Below the pieces are notes generated by a model, which was given only the letters and a program-made list of their open reading frames with translations, made no database searches and was not told where the DNA came from. The position numbers and the translations under genes were made by a program. DNA of 64,000 nt, taken from the NCBI RefSeq assembly GCF_934309415.1, contig NZ_CAKRDI010000016.1, positions 10,921 through 74,920 on the forward strand. Direction: 5' to 3'. Origin of the DNA: an uncultured Mediterraneibacter sp. GTDB lineage: Bacteria > Bacillota > Clostridia > Lachnospirales > Lachnospiraceae. Below are positions 57,882 through 64,000 of the stretch, in pieces. Position 1 is the stretch's first letter; every line of letters begins with the position of its first letter.

Positions 57882-60644
57882 CTATCCCTGACTTTTCAGG
57901 TATTCGTCAAATTCTTCCTTTGACATCAGAACTTTTCGTGGCTTCGTTCCTTCTTCCGGACCGACAACTCCTGCTTCTGCAAGCTGATCCATAATTCTGG
58001 CCGCTCTGTTAAATCCTATCTTGAACATACGCTGCAGCATTCCGATCGATGCTTTCTCTTTATCTATGATCAGGTTACCGGCATCAACGAAATACGTGTC
58101 TCTCGAGTCTGAACTGTCCGCTGAAGCTGCAATTCCAGGAACGGTTGACTCGGAAGTAACCATATGTTCCTCCAATTCATTACTGTAATCTGTATTTCCA
58201 TTTTTGTCAATCAAGTAATCGACAACTTTCTGTACTTCTTTATCTGATACGAAGGATCCCTGTACACGGACCGGCTTCGGATATCCGGATGGATAAAAGA
58301 GCATATCACCCTTTCCGAGAAGTTTTTCCGCACCGTTCATATCAATAATCGTACGGGAATCCACACCGGATGATACCGAAAATGCAATTCGGGACGGCAT
58401 ATTTGCCTTGATCAGTCCGGTAATGACATTGACCGACGGTCTCTGTGTCGCGAGGATCAGATGCAGGCCGGCTGCTCTGGCAAGCTGGGCCAGACGACAG
58501 ATCGCACCTTCTACTTCTCCCGGCGCAACCATCATCAAATCCGCAAGCTCGTCGATGATGATAATGATCTGTGGAAGTTTCTTCTTCGTATCCTCCGCAG
58601 TTTCACCCTTCAATACTTTCTCATTGAATCCTTTCAGATCTCTGACGTTATATTTTGCAAAGAGTTTATAACGCTTCTCCATCTCAGCCACAGCCCAGTT
58701 CAGTGCTCCTGCTGCTTTCTTCGGATCCGTAACGACCGGAATCATCAGATGTGGAATTCCATTGTAAACACTCAGCTCTACAACTTTCGGGTCTACCAGG
58801 ATCAGTTTCACATCTTCCGGATCTGCTTTGTAAATAATACTCATGATCAACGTATTGATACAGACAGATTTACCGGAACCGGTTGCTCCTGCAACGAGCA
58901 GATGCGGCATCTTCGCGATGTCAGCCACCACGACTTTACCTGCAATATCTTTACCGACTGCAAAAGAAATCGGTGATTTACTGTTCTGGAATTCGCCTGA
59001 CTCTAGAAGATCACGCAGCATAACCGCTGTGTTCTCACTGTTCGGTACCTCAATACCAACCGCAGCTTTTCCCGGGATCGGCGCCTCAATTCGCAGATCG
59101 GCAACTGCAAGATTCAGTTTGATATCATCTGCCAGTCCCACGATCCTGCTTACTTTTACGCCCTGTTCCGGCTGTAATTCATATCTTGTAACAGAAGGTC
59201 CGCAGCTTGCATTTGTCACATGGACTCCGACTCCAAAGTTCTGTAATGTCTGTTCCAGCTTCAATGCTGTTGCACGCAGATGTGCATCGGAATCTCCGCC
59301 GCCCTTCTTTCCTCTGGTCAGAAGATTCAACGGTGGAATACGATAGATTTTCTTTGGGGCCTCTTCCTGCGCTTTGATCGTACGTTCTACGCTGGCAGCT
59401 TCTTTCGCCACCGCCTGTGCGCTTTCCTTCGTATTCTTTCTCGTGCTTCTCACTTCCATAACAGGCTCATCCGGCACAAAATCATCCGCTGTATCTGTTC
59501 CTGCCGTCTCTGTCATGCTTTGACTGTTTCCTGCCGCACCTGTTCCTGTCGGTTCACTGGTGGTTGCATTTCCTGCTTCAAATATTCCCTGTATCTCTTT
59601 CTGTCCGGACTGTACTTCCGGTTCTTCTGTATCCAACGTAATCTCTGATGGTTCTGCACGGTTGATCACAAAATCATCTGCCAGTGCAGGCTCTGCTGCC
59701 GCAAGCTCTGTCTCGAAAGTCAACTCCCGCATATCCGGTGATTTCTTCTTTCCACGCTTTCCTTCTCCGGCCGCCTCCGGCATAAATGCATCGTCCTGTG
59801 TCAGTGTAGTCGCAAACGATACGCCCGAAACTTTATGGTCCATTCTGCGTGCAGACTCGCCTGAAGCTCCCGCAGTACGGTTCAGACGGAACGCAGCTGC
59901 ATTTCTTCTGCGCTCTTCTCTCGCCTGTGCACGGATCACTGCAGTTTCCTGATGCATTCTCTTTGCTTCCTCATAAGCTCTGCGGCTCTGTCTTCCAAGT
60001 GGTGAAAGCAGTGATTTCTCTGTGATCAGAATCACACAGATAATCACAAGGATAATCAGGATCACACAGGTTCCGATCTCATCGATCAATGGACAAAGCA
60101 GTTTGATCAGGCATCCGCCCGCAAATCCTCCTGCATTCTTATGTGCACTGGCGGCTTTGTAATAAGATCCCAGTGTTGCCGATGCATTATATGGATTAAA
60201 GATCAATTCTAAGATTGCACAGAGAATCCAGAACAGTGCAACTGCTGCACCAATTTTTATGTAAGCATGTGTATTCCCTTTGTTGGAAATGAAAAATGCA
60301 ATCGCTCCAAATGCAATAAACGGAAGCAGATATGCCATAAATCCAAAAAGTCCAAATGACACAGAGGATACCGCACCTCCGATCATTCCCCCGGCACCAA
60401 AATTACTCAGTACCAGAATAATACAGACTCCAAGAGCAACAAGAATGGTAATCTCCCCTCTGATCTCACCGCTTCCTGCCGCCTTCTGTGTCTGTCTCCC
60501 AGAGCCAGCCCTGGAAGAGGATTTGCCCTGTCTTGTTGTCGTTGTCTTTTTTGAGGATCCGGTCTGCTTTTTCTGACCTGTTTTATTCTGCTGCGCTTTT
60601 TTGGTCTGTGTTGTCTTCTTGCTGTTCGTTGTACTGGCAGCCAT
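57882..60644 (-). CDS. ftsK: DNA translocase FtsK/SpoIIIE
   Basis: 920 residues. A basic N-terminal tail (1-58) is followed by four helices (about 63-210), a long linker (210-440), and the motor: LLVAGATGSGKSVCINTL (Walker A) and IIIIDELADLMM (Walker B). The C-terminal gamma winged helix (about 860-920, with KASIGMLQRMFKIGFNRAARIMDQL) binds the orienting DNA sequence. It moves chromosomes through the division or sporulation septum. AAGGGGGA precedes the ATG. Confidence 0.96.
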   Translation of the reverse strand: MAASTTNSKKTTQTKKAQQNKTGQKKQTGSSKKTTTTRQGKSSSRAGSGRQTQKAAGSGEIRGEITILVALGVCIILVLSNFGAGGMIGGAVSSVSFGLFGFMAYLLPFIAFGAIAFFISNKGNTHAYIKIGAAVALFWILCAILELIFNPYNASATLGSYYKAASAHKNAGGFAGGCLIKLLCPLIDEIGTCVILIILVIICVILITEKSLLSPLGRQSRRAYEEAKRMHQETAVIRAQAREERRRNAAAFRLNRTAGASGESARRMDHKVSGVSFATTLTQDDAFMPEAAGEGKRGKKKSPDMRELTFETELAAAEPALADDFVINRAEPSEITLDTEEPEVQSGQKEIQGIFEAGNATTSEPTGTGAAGNSQSMTETAGTDTADDFVPDEPVMEVRSTRKNTKESAQAVAKEAASVERTIKAQEEAPKKIYRIPPLNLLTRGKKGGGDSDAHLRATALKLEQTLQNFGVGVHVTNASCGPSVTRYELQPEQGVKVSRIVGLADDIKLNLAVADLRIEAPIPGKAAVGIEVPNSENTAVMLRDLLESGEFQNSKSPISFAVGKDIAGKVVVADIAKMPHLLVAGATGSGKSVCINTLIMSIIYKADPEDVKLILVDPKVVELSVYNGIPHLMIPVVTDPKKAAGALNWAVAEMEKRYKLFAKYNVRDLKGFNEKVLKGETAEDTKKKLPQIIIIIDELADLMMVAPGEVEGAICRLAQLARAAGLHLILATQRPSVNVITGLIKANMPSRIAFSVSSGVDSRTIIDMNGAEKLLGKGDMLFYPSGYPKPVRVQGSFVSDKEVQKVVDYLIDKNGNTDYSNELEEHMVTSESTVPGIAASADSSDSRDTYFVDAGNLIIDKEKASIGMLQRMFKIGFNRAARIMDQLAEAGVVGPEEGTKPRKVLMSKEEFDEYLKSQG

Positions 60645-60772
60645 GTAATTCCCCCTTATTTATTCTTAATTATTCTATCTATACATCCTGTCTGATAGTA
60701 TGTTTCACTACCACAAGTGAAACGTACAATATTCAGTATAACATTAAAAGAATTTCATGTCATCCAAAATTT

Positions 60773-61591
60773 TCAACGCCGCTCCTCAATCATTTTGTGC
60801 AATTTTTCAAATGCCTGGCTGATTCCACCTACTTCATCGATCAACCCTTCTTTTACTGCTTCCGCTCCTTCGAGCATCGTTCCTACATCTTTTACCAGCT
60901 GTGTGGAATCAAGCATCAGCTCTAAAATACGTTCCTGTGTAATATTGGAATGCTCTGCAATGAACCGCGCGATCCGATCCTGTGTCCGTTCTATATTACG
61001 GTAACTCTGAATAACTCCGATAAACATCCCGCTTGATCTCACCGGATGAACGATCATCGTCCCGGATGGGACAATAAATGAATAATCTGCCGCCACCGCA
61101 AGCGGGCCGCCGATCGAATGGCTGCCTCCAAGCACAAGAGATACCGTTGGCTTGCTGATGGATGCAATCATTTCTGCAATTGCAAGTCCGGCTTCCACAT
61201 CACCGCCCAATGTATTTAACAGAATCAGAAGACCTTCTATCTCATCACTTTCCTGAATTTCTGCAAGACGCGGCAAAAGATGTTCGTATTTTGTTGCTTT
61301 TGTATTTCCCGAAGCCGCTTCGTGCCCTTCAATCTCTCCGATAATCGTAAGGAGCTGAATCCCGTAATGCTTTCCTTTTTTCTCAAATTGAAGCGATCCC
61401 ATCTCTTTGATTTCTTCATTCTGACTGTTTCGTGAGTCCTGTGATTTCATTTTAGGATCTGCTCCGTTTACTTCGTGGTCATCCATCACTGCATTGACTG
61501 ACTGATTTTCTTTTTCCTCTATACGCTTTTCTTTCTCTCCTGCTTTTGCTTCTTCCATTTCCTGATGATCCAGTTGATTCTGTCGCTGCAT
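60773..61591 (-). CDS. tepA: ClpP-class serine protease, TepA/YmfB type
   Basis: 272 residues. A charged N-terminal region (1-65) precedes a ClpP fold with catalytic Ser in GGSHSIGG, His in MIVHPVRS and a C-terminal Asp in VKDVGTMLEGAEAVKEGLIDEVG. YmfB/TepA-type proteases are encoded next to spoIIIE in Bacillus, and the same order is kept here. Substrates are uncertain; a role in spore or secretion quality control is suspected. Confidence 0.9.
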   Translation of the reverse strand: MQRQNQLDHQEMEEAKAGEKEKRIEEKENQSVNAVMDDHEVNGADPKMKSQDSRNSQNEEIKEMGSLQFEKKGKHYGIQLLTIIGEIEGHEAASGNTKATKYEHLLPRLAEIQESDEIEGLLILLNTLGGDVEAGLAIAEMIASISKPTVSLVLGGSHSIGGPLAVAADYSFIVPSGTMIVHPVRSSGMFIGVIQSYRNIERTQDRIARFIAEHSNITQERILELMLDSTQLVKDVGTMLEGAEAVKEGLIDEVGGISQAFEKLHKMIEERR

Positions 61592-61665
61592 AATTGCCCT
61601 CCTGCTGTCAAAAATAGATTAATCTTACTATTTACAGTTTGTCTGAAATTATGCAGTTAAAGAAC

Positions 61666-61726
61666 AGAAAACAGTTTGTTCTGACAGGGCATATTCATTT
61701 TCTCCTGTCAGAACAAACTGTTTTCT
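61666..61726. terminator. Long terminator hairpin after metY
   Basis: Perfect 23-bp arms starting AGAAAACAGTTTG and CCTGTCAGAACAAACTG with a 15-base loop, 48 bases past the metY stop. Confidence 0.8.
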
Positions 61727-61773
61727 CTGTAAATTTTATTTCATCATCTCACTGGCGACTGCAATGAATTTTA

Positions 61774-63051
61774 TTAATCTTCCAATGCCTGTTTTACATC
61801 TTCGATCAGATCTTCGATGTTCTCGATTCCAAGGCTGAAACGGATCAGATCCGGCTGTACGCCTGCCTCTAACAGCTCCTGATCATTCATCTGTCTGTGT
61901 GTGTGGCTTGCCGGATGAAGCACACAGCTTCTTGCATCTGCAACGTGAGTTACGATGGCAACCAGTTTCAGTTTATCCATCATCTTCACAGCAGCCTCTC
62001 TTCCACCTTTCAGACCAAATGTGATAACACCGCAGGTTCCGTCTGGCATGTATTTCTGCGCAAGGTCATAATCTTTTGTTCCCGGAAGTGACGGGCAGTT
62101 TACCCATGCCACTTTCTCATGGTTCTGTAAATACTCCGCCATTTTCAATGCATTCTCACAATGTCTTGGCATTCTTAAATGAAGACTCTCAAGTCCAAGA
62201 TTCAGAAGGAACGCATTCTGTGGAGACTGGATAGATCCAAGGTCTCTCATCAGCTGGGAAGTTGCCTTTGTGATGTAAGCACCTTTTCCAAATTTCTCTG
62301 TATACACAATTCCATGATAAGTCTCATCCGGAGTTGTAAGACCTGCAAACTTGTCTCCGTATGCTGCCCAGTCAAAATTACCACTGTCAACGATTGCTCC
62401 ACCTACACAGGCTGCATGTCCATCCATGTATTTTGTTGTAGAGTGAGTTACAATGTCTGCGCCCCACTCAAACGGACGGCAGTTGATCGGTGTTGCAAAT
62501 GTATTATCCACGATCAGCGGAACACCATGTGCATGCGCTGCTTTCGCAAATTTTTCAAAATCAAATACTGTCAGCGCCGGATTGGCGATTGTCTCACCAA
62601 ATACAGCTTTTGTGTTATCCTGGAATGCTGCGTTCAGTTCTTCCTCTGTACAGTCCGGATCAACAAATGTTGCTTTTACCCCCATCTTGTGGATGGTATG
62701 CGCGAAAAGGTTATATGTACCCCCGTACAGTGCAGATGCACATACGATGTGGTCTCCTTCCTCGGCAATGTTCATAATTGCATAAAAGTTTGCAGCCTGT
62801 CCGGAAGAAGTCAGCATTGCTGCAACTCCGCCTTCCATATCGCAGATCTTTGCTGCGACTGCATCGTTTGTCGGGTTCTGAAGTCTTGTGTAGAAATATC
62901 CGGACTCCTCCAGATCAAACAGTCTTCCCATCTGTTCACTGCTTGTATAACGGAATGTTGTGCTCTGATAAATCGGAAGCACTCTCGGCTCCCCATTGCC
63001 CGGCTCATAACCTGACTGTACACATTTTGTTTCCATTCTGTAATTACTCAT
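61774..63051 (-). CDS. metY: O-acetylhomoserine sulfhydrylase (PLP-dependent)
   Basis: 425 residues from the ATG at 63051 (GGGAGG upstream). The PLP lysine is in THSTTKYMDGHAACVGG (about 200-205) and the start VQSGYEPGNGEPRVLPIYQSTTFRY is that of the MetY/Cys-Met PLP family. It makes homocysteine from O-acetylhomoserine and sulfide; some members also use methanethiol or act as lyases. No SAM riboswitch or T-box was recognised upstream. Confidence 0.9.
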   Translation of the reverse strand: MSNYRMETKCVQSGYEPGNGEPRVLPIYQSTTFRYTSSEQMGRLFDLEESGYFYTRLQNPTNDAVAAKICDMEGGVAAMLTSSGQAANFYAIMNIAEEGDHIVCASALYGGTYNLFAHTIHKMGVKATFVDPDCTEEELNAAFQDNTKAVFGETIANPALTVFDFEKFAKAAHAHGVPLIVDNTFATPINCRPFEWGADIVTHSTTKYMDGHAACVGGAIVDSGNFDWAAYGDKFAGLTTPDETYHGIVYTEKFGKGAYITKATSQLMRDLGSIQSPQNAFLLNLGLESLHLRMPRHCENALKMAEYLQNHEKVAWVNCPSLPGTKDYDLAQKYMPDGTCGVITFGLKGGREAAVKMMDKLKLVAIVTHVADARSCVLHPASHTHRQMNDQELLEAGVQPDLIRFSLGIENIEDLIEDVKQALED

Positions 63052-63554
63052 TTTCTTTTCCTCCCTTGTCTGCCATAGTTTTAAAAAATGGAACATGCTG
63101 TCGGCTCAGCTTGCTCCATATCATTTTAGCAGGTTATTTATTCATTCCAGTTATGATATACATCAATTTGGTATTCATTGGTACAATTTGTGATTATACG
63201 ATAGCCTCTTCTATCACCATATCCTGAAACCTGATATTTTAGCGAATTAATCTAATTTTCCCTGTAGCTATTTTTGTTTTATCCATATATCTTGTTAAAC
63301 ATGTACAAATAGAATGAACTTCTTTTTTTGATAAGAACTAAAAAAATCAATCAAGAATAGCATCCTTTTACGTGATATTTTCATCCTTAAATAACGGCAA
63401 AATTTGCTCTTTACGACAAATTAATTTTTGCGAAAAATTTAATGTTTTAAGTGTATATGAGATTTTGTTGTTCCTACATGAACAATATTATACCTTTTAA
63501 AACTTTAAAAATCAACCTTTTATACTGGCAAAGTATGATTTTAAACACATAGAC
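63052..63554. other. AT-rich region upstream of metY
   Basis: About 500 bases with no gene. A TATAAT box occurs near 63190-63200 on the minus strand without a convincing -35. A 29-codon frame (about 63285-63375, minus) was judged not to be a gene. Confidence 0.5.
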
Positions 63555-63699
63555 GGTTACTGTTCACAGCATAGCTGTAAACAGTAACGTATCTCGCCAT
63601 TTAGAATCGCCTTTGGCGATGGGCGAGATACATTCAAGACAATACGTGCATCCTCCATGCCAATCAGCGGAGTGATTGACATGGGAGTGAACAGTAACC
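63555..63699. repeat. MITE-like repeat, copy A (145 bp)
   Basis: Terminal inverted repeats GGTTACTGTTCAC and GTGAACAGTAACC. Inside are hairpins GTTACTGTTCACAG / CTGTAAACAGTAAC, GTATCTCGCC...GGCGAGATAC and CATGCCAATCA / TGATTGACATG. The element is flanked by CATAGAC on both sides (63548-63554 and 63699-63705), which may be a target duplication. Confidence 0.75.
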
Positions 63700-63704
63700 A
63701 TAGA

Positions 63705-63848
63705 CGTTGCTGTTCACAGCAAGCTGCAAACAGTAACGCATCTCGCCATTCAGAATCGTCTGCGACGATGGGCGAGATGCATTCAGACCAAAACGTGCAT
63801 CCTCATAGCTAATCAGCAAAGTGATTAGCTATGGTCTGAACAGTAACG
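63705..63848. repeat. MITE-like repeat, copy B (144 bp)
   Basis: Same structure as copy A with compensating changes in the stems (for example GCATCTCGCC...GGCGAGATGC and ATCGTC / GACGAT), so pairing is kept although the sequence has diverged. Ends are CGTTGCTGTTCAC and TGAACAGTAACG. It begins six bases after copy A and ends nine bases before the histidine kinase stop. Confidence 0.75.
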
Positions 63849-63856
63849 AGAATATA

Positions 63857-64000
63857 TTATTCTTTTAATAGTCTTAAAAATTCTTTTGGCATTGGCAGTA
63901 CAATCTGAAGCGTAAAAATTTCATGTTCAAGCTTTGCATACATGGATCCACCATACTTTTCTGTCAGATGTTTTATACTTTTCATGCCGAATCCATGATA
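63857..64000 (-). CDS. GHKL sensor histidine kinase, C-terminal end
   Basis: Forty-seven codons enter from the right edge. HGFGMKSIKHLTEKYGGSMYAKLE is the G2 box and last helix of a GHKL-type ATPase domain, as in AgrC/VirS-like kinases, followed by a short strand and the end LPMPKEFLRLLKE. The sensor part and any response regulator lie outside the window. Confidence 0.8.
   Translation of the reverse strand, partial: YHGFGMKSIKHLTEKYGGSMYAKLEHEIFTLQIVLPMPKEFLRLLKE

Noticed and set aside
60698..60727. Hairpin GTATGTTTCACT / AGTGAAACGTAC between tepA and ftsK
   Set aside because: A clear inverted repeat, but without a T run or a linked promoter its role as a terminator or operator could not be supported.
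63052..63240. Search for a SAM riboswitch or T-box upstream of metY
   Set aside because: No conserved core sequences of either class were seen in this AT-rich leader.
63285..63375. A 29-codon basic/hydrophobic frame near the GHKL kinase, considered as an AgrD-like peptide
   Set aside because: No Cys, no acidic C-terminal tail, no AgrB nearby, and the Shine-Dalgarno-like bases are too close to the ATG.
63548..63848. Regular hairpin repeats considered as a CRISPR array
   Set aside because: Only two 145-bp units with terminal inverted repeats, no short repeats with spacers, and no cas genes.

Overview
The window looks like chromosome of a spore-forming gut Firmicute of the Lachnospiraceae type (Blautia, Mediterraneibacter or Ruminococcus gnavus-like; the genus cannot be fixed from sequence reading alone). 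Pointers are yqfC/yqfD beside phoH and ybeY, a SpoVB-like flippase, FtsK/SpoIIIE next to a TepA-type protease, electron-bifurcating NfnAB, formate-tetrahydrofolate ligase with FolD, and a dense set of AraC-controlled glycoside hydrolase genes. No rRNA, tRNA, CRISPR array, transposase or phage gene was found. Most genes lie on the minus strand.

Layout. 1-5.5 kb: a MATE pump and a sugar acetyltransferase opposite an AraC regulator, then a flavin reductase-like gene, a 5'-truncated hydrolase and debris of an XRE gene and a DUF3990-like gene. 5.4-24.5 kb: a galactoside/plant-glycan locus with GH35 beta-galactosidase, GH36 alpha-galactosidase, two GPH sugar symporters, a GH106-like enzyme and four AraC-type regulators, one fused to a GH39-like domain that seems to have lost its acid/base residue. 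A class III Fic gene and a HipA-like kinase with an HTH partner sit inside this locus. 24.6-32.7 kb: a manganese-riboswitch-controlled mntP plus CaCA exchanger, an XRE-DUF3169 pair with two identical operators, a HAD phosphatase, miaB and small conserved genes. 33-41 kb: SpoVB-like flippase, ybeY, phoH, yqfD, yqfC, an FMN-binding protein, a VanZ protein with a remarkable Asp/Tyr/Arg-rich tail, and a second MATE pump. 41-46.5 kb: a LicT-controlled beta-glucoside operon (licT, RAT/terminator, frameshifted PTS EIIBCA, GH1, HAD phosphatase). 46.7-63 kb: rlmH, helD-like, nfnAB, an iron alcohol dehydrogenase with a Rex-like operator, a zinc-ribbon/TPR protein, folD, fhs, ftsK/spoIIIE, tepA and metY. 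The right edge holds the end of a GHKL histidine kinase and two copies of a MITE-like repeat.

How genes work together. The hydrolase loci appear to be built as transporter plus cytoplasmic glycosidase plus local AraC regulator: oligosaccharides enter by GPH symport and are cut inside the cell. The bgl operon instead uses PTS uptake with antitermination, but its permease gene carries a one-base frameshift. nfnAB, adh, folD and fhs belong to fermentative redox and one-carbon metabolism. Dispersed structured repeats sit at many gene ends, and one supplies the last codons and stop of miaB.

The best candidates for something under-described are the HipA-like kinase/HTH-partner operon (14.1-16.0 kb), the AraC-GH39 fusion regulator, the VanZ protein with a disordered tail, and the repeat families.
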